A stretch of DNA of 64,000 nucleotides from Peptococcaceae bacterium (GTDB taxonomy: Bacteria > Bacillota > Peptococcia > Peptococcales > Peptococcaceae). The DNA is taken from NCBI GenBank assembly GCA_017399005.1, contig JAFQEO010000032.1, positions 62,001-126,000 on the forward strand, given 5' to 3'. The number at the start of each line of letters is the position of its first letter. The first letter of the stretch is position 1. A program made the position numbers and the translations under genes. Under the pieces are notes generated by a model. It saw only the letters and a list, made by a program, of their open reading frames with translations, did not search any database and had not been told where the DNA came from. Of the stretch, positions 7,726-16,391 are shown in pieces.

Positions 7726-7762
7726 AAAGTGAGGAGATTCCGAAAAATCTCCTCACTTTTTT
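7726..7762 (+). terminator. Terminator of brnQ
   Basis: A 14-bp stem (AAAGTGAGGAGATT with AATCTCCTCACTTT) with a short loop ends in a T-run. Confidence 0.9.
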
Positions 7763-7866
7763 GTTGCCTGATCTGTTTTCATTACAAAGAGGTGTATATG
7801 CGTACAAACACAGTATAACCATCTCTGCATCCTTCTACAAGGAACCCCTCTGCCGGATTTCAAAAA

Positions 7867-7882
7867 TGTTTCACGTGAAACA
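7867..7882. promoter_or_regulatory. parS: parS site 6
   Basis: Exact TGTTTCACGTGAAACA palindrome in the brnQ-map gap. Confidence 0.93.
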
Positions 7883-7898
7883 TTTTCAAAACTGCCAG

Positions 7899-7936
7899 AA
7901 CCCGCCATAAAATTCCAAAATTCTATGGCGGGTTTT
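7899..7936. terminator. Strong hairpin between brnQ and map
   Basis: AACCCGCCATA pairs with TATGGCGGGTT around a 16-nt loop; A- and T-runs lie at both ends. It sits just before the -10 TATAAT at 7949-7954 that probably serves map, so it insulates map from upstream transcripts. Confidence 0.7.
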
Positions 7937-8011
7937 CAGTTTTTATTGTATAATATATAGTTGCAATAGCGTCTTGCTATCAAATCTATTTTAAAAGGAC
8001 TGAGACAATCC

Positions 8012-8881
8012 ATGAGTATTGGACGTAATGACCCGTGCTGGTGCGGCAGCGGGCAGAAATATAAAAAATGTCATCTGAATGCGGATGCAAAAGTGGCTAC
8101 CTATGCGTTAAAAGGTTTTGAAGTGCCAGATTTTGAAGTAATCCGTACCATAAAAGAGCTGGAAGGAATCCGTGCAAGCGCTGCCATCAATACTGCAGTG
8201 CTGGATCATGTGGCAAAACATATCCACGCTGGGATGAGCACCGAGGAAATCAACACTCTGGTTCACGATTTTACTGTGGCGCATGGCGCTATCCCTGCTC
8301 CGCTGAACTACGAAGGTTTCCCGAAAAGTGTATGCACTTCTCTTAACAATGAAATATGCCACGGGATTCCATCGCCGGATATTATTTTAAAAGAAGGCGA
8401 TATTGTAAATGTAGACGTATCCACCATCTACAAAGGCTTTTATTCAGATGCTTCCCGCATGTTTATGATTGGCGAGGTTTCTCCGGAACGCAAACGTCTG
8501 GTGGAAGTGGCAAAAGAATGTTTAGATGCAGGGCTGGCTGCGGTTCGCCCATGGGGCTTTATGGGGGATGTTGGCGCAGCTGTGCAGGAATGTGCAGAAG
8601 CCAACGGATGCTCGGTTGTAACCAAATTTGGCGGTCACGGCTGTGGCGTGGAATTCCATGAAGAACCATTTGTTGCGCATGTGGGAAAACGGGGCACAGG
8701 CTGTCTGCTGGTCCCTGGCATGACATTTACTATCGAACCGATGATTAACGCCGGCGAATCTGATTTATTTATCGATGAAGAAAACGGCTGGACCGCTTAC
8801 ACAATCGACGGCAAAGATTCTGCTCAGTGGGAGCACATGATTCTGGTTACCGAAGACGGTTTTGAAATTCTGACTTACTAA
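8012..8881 (+). CDS. map: Type I methionine aminopeptidase with N-terminal SEC-C zinc motif
   Basis: 289 residues. The first ~40 form a SEC-C-type zinc motif (DPCWCGSGQKYKKCH), a ribosome/SecA-associated module also found on many Bacillota MetAPs. The catalytic pita-bread domain follows with the metal ligands in NVDVS, SDASR, GHGCG, TIEP and the final E of WEHM. It removes initiator Met from nascent proteins. It is followed 18 bp later by a small gene on the same strand, probably one transcript. Confidence 0.95.
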   Translation: MSIGRNDPCWCGSGQKYKKCHLNADAKVATYALKGFEVPDFEVIRTIKELEGIRASAAINTAVLDHVAKHIHAGMSTEEINTLVHDFTVAHGAIPAPLNYEGFPKSVCTSLNNEICHGIPSPDIILKEGDIVNVDVSTIYKGFYSDASRMFMIGEVSPERKRLVEVAKECLDAGLAAVRPWGFMGDVGAAVQECAEANGCSVVTKFGGHGCGVEFHEEPFVAHVGKRGTGCLLVPGMTFTIEPMINAGESDLFIDEENGWTAYTIDGKDSAQWEHMILVTEDGFEILTY

Positions 8882-8899
8882 TAATAACTGGAGGCTGCT

Positions 8900-9244
8900 A
8901 TGTTCTACGAAAAAAACGAATACAAAGCAATTAAAAAGAAAACCTCCCGCGACTCGATTCTCTGCTTCGGCAAATGCACCGGACATAAAGGCATCGATGA
9001 AAAAGACCCGGTTGGCATTCTGGTTGCCGATAAAGGCATTTTTCTGGAGCGAGCCAAAGGAGAAGATGCCATCGTTCTGATGGAAAACATTCAGGCCTAT
9101 AAACAGACAGAAAGCACAGTCGTAATGAAAACTACAGACCCGGATGCAAAAAAACTGACTCTGCACATTCGTCTGAAAGGTCAGCGAGACAAAGTCTGCA
9201 AAGTGCTGGATAAATACATGCCAAAACAGACCACAGCAGAATAA
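8900..9244 (+). CDS. Hypothetical protein, 114 residues
   Basis: No signal peptide or membrane segment. Alternating short hydrophobic strands (VGILVADKGIFL, DAIVLMENIQAY, KLTLHIRLKG) suggest a small beta-rich domain, with a basic N-terminus containing two Cys (LCFGKC). The ribosome site CTGGAGG is well placed. It is probably co-transcribed with map and closed by the terminator that follows. I do not recognise the family. Confidence 0.75.
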   Translation: MFYEKNEYKAIKKKTSRDSILCFGKCTGHKGIDEKDPVGILVADKGIFLERAKGEDAIVLMENIQAYKQTESTVVMKTTDPDAKKLTLHIRLKGQRDKVCKVLDKYMPKQTTAE

Positions 9245-9276
9245 TTCTGTTATCACACAAAAACTTTTACAGATTC

Positions 9277-9309
9277 AAACCGGTATAACGCACTGTTGTA
9301 CCGGTTTTT
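9277..9309 (+). terminator. Terminator after the map operon
   Basis: AAACCGGTA pairs with TACCGGTTT, followed by a T-run. Confidence 0.88.
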
Positions 9310-9380
9310 GTTGTCTGTGCAGATGATCCATGTTAGAATAAATTTATCAAATTTAATTTTTTAAAGGAGGCGGCTTCAAA

Positions 9381-10178
9381 ATGGAAGCTTTACTGAATCA
9401 GATGATTGAAGTCTGCACAAATGCAGGCTCCAAAATTTTACTGGCCATTATCGTTTTCTTTGCAGGGAAAATGCTCATCACCAAAATGATGCATATTTTA
9501 GAAAAGAACCCTGTAATGGATAAACTGGAAGGTGCCGTTCGCACATTTTCTCTGAGCGCGGCAAAAGGTACTCTCTATGTAATTCTTGTAGTAACAATTA
9601 TCGGTATTTTAGGGGTACCAATGGCATCGGTAATTACCGTAATTGCATCTGCCGGTGTGGCTGTGGGTCTGGCTCTGCAGGGGGCTTTATCAAACCTGGC
9701 GGGCGGTATTATGCTGGTAATCTTTAAACCATTCCGCGTTGGCGATTATGTAGATGCAGCCGGTGTTTCCGGTGTTGTAAAAGAAGTAACTCTCTTCTAC
9801 ACCGTTCTGATTACCGTTGATAACTGCCGCGTTACCATTCCAAACGGTACTTTAATGAATGCCAATGTAGTTGATTACTCCACAGAAGAAACACGCCGTG
9901 TAGATATCAATTTCGGCTGTGCCAAAAGCGAAAAACCAGCTCAGATTCAGAGCCTGGCAATGGGCGTAATGAGCGCAAACGAAAAAGTTTTAAGCGACCC
10001 GGCACCGATTGTATATGTAACCGGCGGCACCAATGAGGCAATGCAGTTTTCTGCCCGCGCCTGGTGCAAAAACGAAGATTACTGGGATGTTTATTTTGAA
10101 CTGACCCAGAATATCACCGAAGCATTAGGCGAAGCCGGCATCAATGCCCCAGGCGTACGCGTCATTGCAGATAAATAA
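9381..10178 (+). CDS. mscS: Small-conductance mechanosensitive channel MscS
   Basis: 265 residues, close to E. coli MscS. There are three N-terminal hydrophobic segments. The pore helix TM3 is Ala/Gly-rich (ASAGVAVGLALQGALSNLAGG, about residues 88-108). The beta domain follows with FKPFRVGDYV and VTIPNG motifs, then the alpha/beta C-terminal domain. It opens under membrane tension to release solutes. AAGGAGG ribosome site; its own terminator follows, so it is monocistronic. Confidence 0.95.
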   Translation: MEALLNQMIEVCTNAGSKILLAIIVFFAGKMLITKMMHILEKNPVMDKLEGAVRTFSLSAAKGTLYVILVVTIIGILGVPMASVITVIASAGVAVGLALQGALSNLAGGIMLVIFKPFRVGDYVDAAGVSGVVKEVTLFYTVLITVDNCRVTIPNGTLMNANVVDYSTEETRRVDINFGCAKSEKPAQIQSLAMGVMSANEKVLSDPAPIVYVTGGTNEAMQFSARAWCKNEDYWDVYFELTQNITEALGEAGINAPGVRVIADK

Positions 10179-10198
10179 TTATACTACTTTAAACAGAC

Positions 10199-10231
10199 AA
10201 ACCTCCGATAGATATTTTTATCGGAGGTTTT
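10199..10231 (+). terminator. Terminator of mscS
   Basis: AAACCTCCGATA pairs with TATCGGAGGTTT around an 8-9 nt loop. Confidence 0.92.
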
Positions 10232-10339
10232 CTATTTATCTTCACAATATCTTCATATTTTTTTCATCAAAATAAATTCTCAACTGCGTATTTTTCTGAT
10301 ACAATAAATATAATATGGCCTATGGAAAGGAAGCGTTTT

Positions 10340-11077
10340 ATGAAACGGCTTATCGGTTTATCAATAATCTGTGCGATGCTGCTTACGGGATGCGGAGGTG
10401 GCACCAGTGTTGCTGTGCAAACACCGGAGGAAACCATCAATACAGCGTTCACAGCTTTAAAAGAACTGGATATGGATACGTTCAATGCCTGCACCAATAA
10501 TAAAATGACAGGTGGATATCGCATGATGAGTGACCTGTTTGGCAAACAGGATACCGACACCTATCGCCAGATGGCAGAAACGATGGTGGAGCATCTTTCC
10601 TGGGAGATTCATTCTGTTGAAATAACCGATAACACAGCCAAAGCCAGCGTTACCATTCACAATAAAGATTTCTCCGATGCTGTGGGCATGTTTATTGCCG
10701 ATTTGATAAAAAAAGTAAACCAGAACCAGCAGGACGGCATGAATTTATCCTCGCTGATTCGCAGCACGATTGAAGAGGCAAAGGAAAGTCCGGAACGTAC
10801 ACTGCCTTATCTGCAGAACTGCAACGAAGAGTTTTCCATAGAGACAACGATTAACCTGAAACAAACCGACAAAGGCTGGCAGATTCTTCTGGACGAATCC
10901 CTTTGTGACAGCCTGACAGGGCATCTGGGCAGCCAGAAATTCAGCGACCATGTATCGGCAAAGGTTTCTGCCACAGAAGAACTTCTGCGTCGTAATCTGG
11001 AACGATGGGGCGTATCAGAACATGCCGACCAGTGGACGGAAAAACTGGAACAGCGTTTAAATGATTTCTTACATTAA
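10340..11077 (+). CDS. Lipoprotein of unknown function
   Basis: 245 residues from MKRLIGLSII. A lipobox LLTGC (Cys near residue 18) follows a short hydrophobic signal, so the mature protein is lipid-anchored outside the membrane. After a Gly-rich linker, the ETINTAFTALKELDMDTF stretch resembles the start of NTF2-like/DUF5105-type lipoprotein domains. The ATG at 10340 is chosen because GGAAAGG precedes it and it gives a proper signal peptide. Single gene with its own terminator. Ligand unknown. Confidence 0.8.
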   Translation: MKRLIGLSIICAMLLTGCGGGTSVAVQTPEETINTAFTALKELDMDTFNACTNNKMTGGYRMMSDLFGKQDTDTYRQMAETMVEHLSWEIHSVEITDNTAKASVTIHNKDFSDAVGMFIADLIKKVNQNQQDGMNLSSLIRSTIEEAKESPERTLPYLQNCNEEFSIETTINLKQTDKGWQILLDESLCDSLTGHLGSQKFSDHVSAKVSATEELLRRNLERWGVSEHADQWTEKLEQRLNDFLH

Positions 11078-11081
11078 AAAC

Positions 11082-11122
11082 AAAAGCTGATTTATGAGGA
11101 TTTCTCACAAATCAGCTTTTTT
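11082..11122 (+). terminator. Terminator of the lipoprotein gene
   Basis: AAAAGCTGATTT pairs with AAATCAGCTTTT, and a T-run follows. Confidence 0.9.
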
Positions 11123-11155
11123 GTTTGCGTTTTTCCGTTTTTCGATTATCGGTTA

Positions 11156-11521
11156 TTATTTCATCGGCAGAATTTCCAGCCAGTAACCATCCGGGTCGTT
11201 GATAAAATAAATGCCCATGGCTTCATTTTCAAAACAGATGCAGCCCATTTCTTTATGTTTTGCATGAGCAGCTTCAAAATCCTCAGTTACAAATGCCAGA
11301 TGAATTTCGTTATCGCCTAAATTATATGGACGATTCCAGTCGCGCAGCCAGGTTAATTCCAGTTCAAAACCGGTTTTTCCATCGCCCAGATACACCAGAA
11401 TAAAGCTGCCGTCTTCCGCTTCTTTGCGGCGAACTTCTTTTAAGCCCAGCGCTTCCTCATAAAACTTCATGGATTTTTCTAAATCCAGCACATTGTAATT
11501 ATAATGTGTAAACTGAAACAT
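11156..11521 (-). CDS. Glyoxalase I-like VOC metalloprotein (lactoylglutathione lyase family)
   Basis: 121 residues with the tandem beta-alpha-beta-beta-beta VOC fold. FTHYNYNVLDLEKSMKFYEEALG gives the first metal His, FELELTW gives an acidic ligand, HLAF the second His, and DPDGYWLEI the final Glu. Family members convert the methylglyoxal-thiol hemithioacetal to the lactoyl-thioester. Gene length fits the Ni/Co-dependent bacterial GloA class. Substrate assignment within VOC is uncertain. It is followed closely on the same strand by nothing related; the SdpI-like gene lies 20 bp upstream. Confidence 0.88.
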   Translation of the reverse strand: MFQFTHYNYNVLDLEKSMKFYEEALGLKEVRRKEAEDGSFILVYLGDGKTGFELELTWLRDWNRPYNLGDNEIHLAFVTEDFEAAHAKHKEMGCICFENEAMGIYFINDPDGYWLEILPMK

Positions 11522-11541
11522 AAAAATTCCTCCTTAGTATT

Positions 11542-11961
11542 TTAAATTTCCCGGCGATTTCCCTGCCAGTCAAAGATTTTATTTAATTCTTTTTCTGTTT
11601 TAAACCAGACAAAAAATACAGAAGCAACCGCAGGTAAAATCATTAATTCTGCAGTCCGTGCATCCGGCTGTAAAATAAATATTAACAATTCTACAACCGC
11701 TAACACAACAGTACTAACTTTCATCAGAAGTTTTCCACTGTAGGTATTAGCAAATTCCCAGGTATCTATATTTTTGCCAGATATACCTGACTGAAAACCA
11801 AAAGCACTCCCGATTTCATATCGCACCGAATATGCCGCACAGCCACTAATAAACAGCAATGCAGGAACAATAAATCCAATGTAATAAATATTTTTACGAA
11901 AAAATATTATTCCCACCAAAATCAACGCAGCATAACTAAGAAGAATAATTCCTTTTTTCAT
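11542..11961 (-). CDS. SdpI/YfhL-family membrane protein
   Basis: 139 residues with four hydrophobic segments. The stretch GFQSGISGKNIDTWEFANTY matches the SdpI/YfhL signature, in which a G-R/Q-x-T/S-x(4,6)-N-x(2)-T-W-x(2)-A-N pattern lies between transmembrane helices. In Bacillus SdpI is the immunity protein for the SdpC toxin, but most homologues have no known role. No sdpC- or sdpR-like gene is nearby, so immunity should not be assumed. It may be co-transcribed with the glyoxalase gene. Confidence 0.65.
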   Translation of the reverse strand: MKKGIILLSYAALILVGIIFFRKNIYYIGFIVPALLFISGCAAYSVRYEIGSAFGFQSGISGKNIDTWEFANTYSGKLLMKVSTVVLAVVELLIFILQPDARTAELMILPAVASVFFVWFKTEKELNKIFDWQGNRREI

Positions 11962-12101
11962 AATTTTCGCCCCTTAACTATATGTCTATTTTATCTTACC
12001 ACAAAAGGAAAGTATCTTACAATATATCGCATGCAAATTAAACAAATACACGCAAAATTTTGTAAAGAACCGGCAAAATTAATTTTATCACACTGCTTTT
12101 A

Positions 12102-12131
12102 ATGACAACGGAACTTCCGATATGGTATAAT
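12102..12131 (+). promoter_or_regulatory. Promoter of the glf operon
   Basis: -35 ATGACA (12102-12107) and extended -10 TGGTATAAT (TATAAT at 12126-12131), spacer 18 bp, 31 bp before the glf ATG. Confidence 0.65.
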
Positions 12132-12161
12132 AAAGGTATCTATGTCAAAGGAGGCATATTT

Positions 12162-13310
12162 ATGTTTGATAGTATTATCGTTGGCTGCGGCTTTGCCGGT
12201 GCTGTTGTAGCACGTGAGCTGGCAGAACGCGGCAATCAGAATGTATGTATTATTGAAAAACGCAGCCACATTGGCGGGAACTGTTATGACTTATATGATA
12301 ACGAAGGAATTTTAATTCACCAGTACGGTCCTCATATTTTCCATACCAACAACAAAGATGTGTACGAGTATCTGTCCCGTTTTACCGAATGGTACAATTA
12401 CAAGCACGAGGTTGTGGCAAATATCCGCGGCGAATTTATGCCGGTACCATTTAATCTGAATACCTTAAAACTGGTTTACGGTGAAGAAAAAGCGGCAGAA
12501 CTGCGCGAAAAATTAATCAACAACTACGGGCTGGAAAGTCGTGTGCCGATTTTAAAACTGCGCGAAAATCCGGATAAAGATATCCAGACTATCGCTGACT
12601 ATGTTTACAACAACATCTTCCTGCACTATACCTTAAAACAGTGGGGCCAGAAACCGGAAGATATTGATCCTAGCGTAAGTGCTCGCGTACCGGTGCTGAT
12701 TTCTGAAGACAACGGCTATTTCCAGGATGCTTATCAGGGGATGCCGTTAGAAGGCTACACACCATTATTTGAAAAAATGCTGGATTATCCAGGCATCACT
12801 GTGAAACTGGACACGGATGCAAACGAGCTGCTCCGTCTGGAAGACGGTCAGATTTATTTTGAAGGAGAACCATTTAACGGTCAGGTAATTTTCACCGGCC
12901 CAATCGATGAATTTTTCTCCTGCTGCTATGGTCAGCTGCCATATCGCTCTTTAAACTTTGTATTTGAGCATCACGAAAAAAGCGATTACCAGCCAAAAGC
13001 TGTTGTAAACTACACTGTCAGTGAAGATTACACACGCATTACCGAATTTAAAAAACTGACCGGCCAGAAAAAACCGGAACACACCACTATCGTAAAGGAA
13101 TATCCGATTCCTTACACCGGCATGAACGGTGAAATCCCGTATTATTCCATCGTAAACGATGACAATCTGGCTTTATACGCAAAATACTGCGAGCTGGTAA
13201 AAGATTATCCAAACTTCCATCTGTTAGGTCGTCTGGCAGAATATAAATATTACAACATCGATGCCATTGTTGATAAGGCTCTGACACTGGCAAACACCTT
13301 GTTAGGTTAA
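12162..13310 (+). CDS. glf: UDP-galactopyranose mutase
   Basis: 382 residues from MFDSIIVGCGFAGAV, chosen because GGAGG precedes this ATG. The N-terminal FAD Rossmann motif GCGFAGAVVARELAERG, the IGGNCYD segment and HQYGPHIFHT are diagnostic of Glf. The enzyme interconverts UDP-galactopyranose and UDP-galactofuranose for cell-surface glycans and needs reduced FAD. The next gene, 13 bp downstream, is a glycosyltransferase, which fits a small galactofuranose-glycan operon. Confidence 0.95.
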   Translation: MFDSIIVGCGFAGAVVARELAERGNQNVCIIEKRSHIGGNCYDLYDNEGILIHQYGPHIFHTNNKDVYEYLSRFTEWYNYKHEVVANIRGEFMPVPFNLNTLKLVYGEEKAAELREKLINNYGLESRVPILKLRENPDKDIQTIADYVYNNIFLHYTLKQWGQKPEDIDPSVSARVPVLISEDNGYFQDAYQGMPLEGYTPLFEKMLDYPGITVKLDTDANELLRLEDGQIYFEGEPFNGQVIFTGPIDEFFSCCYGQLPYRSLNFVFEHHEKSDYQPKAVVNYTVSEDYTRITEFKKLTGQKKPEHTTIVKEYPIPYTGMNGEIPYYSIVNDDNLALYAKYCELVKDYPNFHLLGRLAEYKYYNIDAIVDKALTLANTLLG

Positions 13311-13323
13311 TCCGGAGGTACTT

Positions 13324-14349
13324 ATGAAAGTTTTATCCATTGCAATTCCATCCTATAACTCGGAAGCATATATGGCCAACTGTATTGAATCCCTGCTCAC
13401 CGGCGGCGACGATGTAGAAATTCTGGTAGTAAACGACGGTTCCAAAGACGGTACTGCCCGTATTGCTGACGAATATGCAGCAAAATATCCAAACATTGTA
13501 CGCGCGATTCATCAGGAAAACGGCGGTCACGGTGAAGCGGTAAATGCAGGGCTGCGCAATGCAACCGGTGCTTACTACAAAGTAGTAGACAGCGATGACT
13601 GGGTAGATACCAAAGCATACAAAGAAATTCTGACTCTTCTGAAAAAAATGCTGGCCGACGGTACACAGCTGGATATGCTCATTTCCAACTTCGTATATGA
13701 TAAACAGGGCGCATCATTCAAAAAAGTTATGAACTATCGCTCCGTTCTGCCTCAGAACCAGATTTTCACCTGGGATCAGATTGGCAATTTTAAAAAAGGC
13801 CAGTATATTCTGATGCATTCGGTTATCTACCGTACCCAGATGATGCGTGACTGTGAACTGGAACTGCCAAAACACACCTTCTATGTAGATAACATCTTTG
13901 TTTATCAGCCGCTTCCAGCTGTTAAGACCATTTATTATTTAGATGTGGATTTCTATCATTATTTTATCGGCCGCGATGATCAGTCGGTAAATGAAAAAGT
14001 TATGATTAAACGTATCGATCAGCAGCTTCGTGTAAACAAACTGATGATTGACTATTACGATTTATCTGACAAAAATCTGGTGAAAAACAAAAAACTGCGC
14101 CATTATATGTACAACTATCTGGAAATCATGATGACCATCTCGTCTATCATGCTCATTCTGTCCCATGAGGAAGAAAATCTGAAAAAACGGGAAGAATTGT
14201 GGGAGTACCTGCAGCTCAGCAATCCAAATATGTATAAAAAACTGCGCTACGGTTTATTTGGCCGTGTAATGACCGCCAAAACACCAGCAGGTCGCAAATT
14301 TGCAGAAATCTGTTACAAAATTTCTCAGAAAATTTACGGTTTCAACTGA
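13324..14349 (+). CDS. GT2-family glycosyltransferase
   Basis: 341 residues. The N-terminal GT-A fold shows SIAIPSYNSEAYMANCIESL, VVNDGSKDGT and the DxD-like VDSDDWVD. The C-terminal half is helical and rich in charged residues, with no clear transmembrane segment. With glf directly upstream it probably transfers galactofuranose or another sugar onto a surface polymer; acceptor unknown. The pair is closed by a strong bidirectional terminator. Confidence 0.9.
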   Translation: MKVLSIAIPSYNSEAYMANCIESLLTGGDDVEILVVNDGSKDGTARIADEYAAKYPNIVRAIHQENGGHGEAVNAGLRNATGAYYKVVDSDDWVDTKAYKEILTLLKKMLADGTQLDMLISNFVYDKQGASFKKVMNYRSVLPQNQIFTWDQIGNFKKGQYILMHSVIYRTQMMRDCELELPKHTFYVDNIFVYQPLPAVKTIYYLDVDFYHYFIGRDDQSVNEKVMIKRIDQQLRVNKLMIDYYDLSDKNLVKNKKLRHYMYNYLEIMMTISSIMLILSHEEENLKKREELWEYLQLSNPNMYKKLRYGLFGRVMTAKTPAGRKFAEICYKISQKIYGFN

Positions 14350-14372
14350 TTTATTATTTCTGATGTATACAA

Positions 14373-14404
14373 AAAGGGTATCATTCACTCGAATGATACC
14401 CTTT
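14373..14404. terminator. Bidirectional terminator between the glf operon and noc
   Basis: A 14-bp perfect stem AAAGGGTATCATTC / GAATGATACCCTTT with a 4-nt loop. A- and T-runs on either side let it serve both convergent transcripts. Confidence 0.92.
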
Positions 14405-14430
14405 ATTATTTCATTTTCAAATTTTCAAAA

Positions 14431-14446
14431 TGTTTCACGTGAAACA
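14431..14446. promoter_or_regulatory. parS: parS site 7
   Basis: Exact palindrome TGTTTCACGTGAAACA, 4 bp beyond the end of noc. Confidence 0.93.
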
Positions 14447-14449
14447 ATT

Positions 14450-15538
14450 TTACTGTGCCACGTCATTCTGAAGTTCTTTCTTTGGCAGACGGATAACAAC
14501 CTCCATATATTCATCGTTTTCATTTTCGATGATTTCTGCCGGCATCCCGGCATCCTGAATGGTTTTTACCGTTCCTTTGATGGTATTAACGAAGATTTTC
14601 ATATCTTTGATGGCTTTCATCATTTTCTTTTTCTTCTGTTCACGGATATTTTTTTCTTCGGCAATCAGCAGAGTCTCAATATAATCATCGGTCTGACGTA
14701 CATTCAGATTATTTTTGTAAATGCGATTCAGCACATCCAGCTGCTGCTCTTCATTTTTCAGTTTGAGCAGTGAACGAACATGGCGCTCGGTAATCACATC
14801 CACGGAGATTTCACGACGAACCCGCTCCGGAATATGCAGCAGGCGAAGTTTATTGGCAATCGTCGGCTGGCTTTTGCCCATTTTTTTCGCCACTTCCTCC
14901 TGAGTAATCTGAAACTCCTGAATCAGACGGGCATAACCCTCAGCTTCTTCAAAATAATTCAGATCCTCACGCTGCAGATTTTCAATCAGCGCCATCTCGG
15001 CAACTTCCCGATCACTTAACTGACGTACCAGAGCAGGAATGGTTTCTTTCTGCGCCAGTTTGCTGGCACGGAATCTTCGCTCCCCGCTCACCAGCTGATA
15101 CTGCCCATCAACTACACGCACAATTACCGGCTGCAGTACCCCGTATTCCCGAATAGAACTGGACAGTTCCTCCAGCTGAGCCGGGTCAAAATATAATCTA
15201 GGCTGAAATGGATTAGCCTGTATTTCCGCAATGGATAATTCCAGAATGGCTTCTCCTCTATTATCTTCCATCGATTTTTCTTCTTCTGCCACAGGCAATT
15301 CCTCCTGCACCTCATCGTTTGTTTCAACTGGTATCATTTCCGGCTGCTCTGTTTTCTTTAACGCTTCGGTATATGGTTCTGCAGGTTCTTCAAAAAGAGA
15401 CTGCATGACCGCTTCATTATTTTGTTTTTCTGTTTCTTCTGCAGTTATTTTTTCTTCCACCGCTGTTTCTTTTAGGGATTCTCTGCTGGTCACATCAGCC
15501 AGTTCCTCCTGAAACAGGTGTCGTATGGTTTTCAGCAT
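14450..15538 (-). CDS. noc: Noc-type nucleoid-occlusion protein (ParB paralogue)
   Basis: 362 residues from MLKTIRHLFQEEL. This ATG has the best spacing to AAAGGA and exposes an amphipathic membrane-targeting helix, as in Bacillus Noc. An acidic linker (about 20-95) is followed by the ParB/Noc CTPase core (GERRFRA 152-158, ENLQRED 186-192) and HTH (211-234). In the HTH, GKSQPTIANK has Gln224 and Lys230 where Spo0J-type proteins have Arg and Thr/His, the change I recall as switching specificity from parS to NBS. Position next to rsmG-mnmG matches noc. Noc blocks division over the nucleoid. A second Spo0J-like parB is less likely because true parB follows parA at the window start. Confidence 0.85.
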   Translation of the reverse strand: MLKTIRHLFQEELADVTSRESLKETAVEEKITAEETEKQNNEAVMQSLFEEPAEPYTEALKKTEQPEMIPVETNDEVQEELPVAEEEKSMEDNRGEAILELSIAEIQANPFQPRLYFDPAQLEELSSSIREYGVLQPVIVRVVDGQYQLVSGERRFRASKLAQKETIPALVRQLSDREVAEMALIENLQREDLNYFEEAEGYARLIQEFQITQEEVAKKMGKSQPTIANKLRLLHIPERVRREISVDVITERHVRSLLKLKNEEQQLDVLNRIYKNNLNVRQTDDYIETLLIAEEKNIREQKKKKMMKAIKDMKIFVNTIKGTVKTIQDAGMPAEIIENENDEYMEVVIRLPKKELQNDVAQ

Positions 15539-15639
15539 AGACATGTTCCTTTTCTGTATCAATTATAAAAATCTGTTCAAAAAGTAATTCTCGATGAATT
15601 TATAATTTCCTGCTTTTTACATTTATGATTATACAAAAA

Positions 15640-15655
15640 TGTTTCACGTGAAACA
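15640..15655. promoter_or_regulatory. parS: parS site 8
   Basis: Exact TGTTTCACGTGAAACA between noc and the DUF5714 gene, just after the stop of the latter. Confidence 0.93.
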
Positions 15656-15664
15656 TTTTCGAAA

Positions 15665-16372
15665 TTATTTTAAACTTCTATCTGCAAAATACGGACAATC
15701 CTGTTTTTTACACTGTTCATTAAACTTTGAGAAACCGCAGATTATTTTATCCGGCAATTCCATTTTAATCTGCAGATGTTCCTCTGTAAATAAAACGGCT
15801 TCCTTCACAGCTGTAAAGGAATCTCTCTTGCAGCAGCGAGGTCCCCCTAAACTGCCGATTGCCTGTAATGCTCTGGCAGTCATCTGATTGGCCAGTCCCC
15901 ACTCTTCTCTGTGAAGCGGTGTTGCTTCTGTTACAATGCTGATAAAAATACCGGCACTGACCCCTGCCCCGCAGCATCCCCAGAATCCGCAGGCACCTCC
16001 CGGCACCTGTTTGCCACGGCGAATCATTTCCTGCAGAGCCTGCGCAAAATCCAGTTTCCCTCCGCTGTTTTTATACGCAGTCAGTAATGCAGCCCCCACC
16101 ATCACATGATGTTCCGGGCCATGCATATAAATTTCGGGCCGGGCCATAATCTGCTGCAGAATAGCGATTGGATTGCGGCTTTCTGATTCTGTACAGAATT
16201 GCTGAATCAGCGCAATACCTTTTTCCATATGACAGGCATCACAGATAAAATGCCCTTCTTTACACGCTGCTGTGGTTTCATATTCTTTTCCACAGATAGC
16301 ACATTTCATTTTGCGCGGTGTATTAAAATATTCCAGCTCGGCACCGCAAATCAGACAATCTGGCGTTGGCAT
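15665..16372 (-). CDS. DUF5714-type Cys-rich protein
   Basis: 235 residues from MPTPDCLICGAELEYF, chosen for the ATGGAGG ribosome site. N-terminal paired Cys motifs (CLICG, CAICG, CKEGHFICDACH) look like two zinc ribbons. Later the Cys/Gly-rich GGACGFWGCCGAGVSAG and a C-terminal CKKQDCPYF could bind metal or an Fe-S cluster. Similar DUF5714 proteins in anaerobes are sometimes linked to methylation or radical enzymes, but no activity is established. It lies in the rsmG-noc interval, 20 bp after rsmG, on the same strand. Confidence 0.75.
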   Translation of the reverse strand: MPTPDCLICGAELEYFNTPRKMKCAICGKEYETTAACKEGHFICDACHMEKGIALIQQFCTESESRNPIAILQQIMARPEIYMHGPEHHVMVGAALLTAYKNSGGKLDFAQALQEMIRRGKQVPGGACGFWGCCGAGVSAGIFISIVTEATPLHREEWGLANQMTARALQAIGSLGGPRCCKRDSFTAVKEAVLFTEEHLQIKMELPDKIICGFSKFNEQCKKQDCPYFADRSLK

Positions 16373-16391
16373 CAGAAAACCTCCATTCTTG

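Noticed and set aside
11542-11961. Sdp-type toxin immunity system
   Set aside because: The SdpI-like protein has no SdpC toxin, SdpAB or SdpR neighbour.
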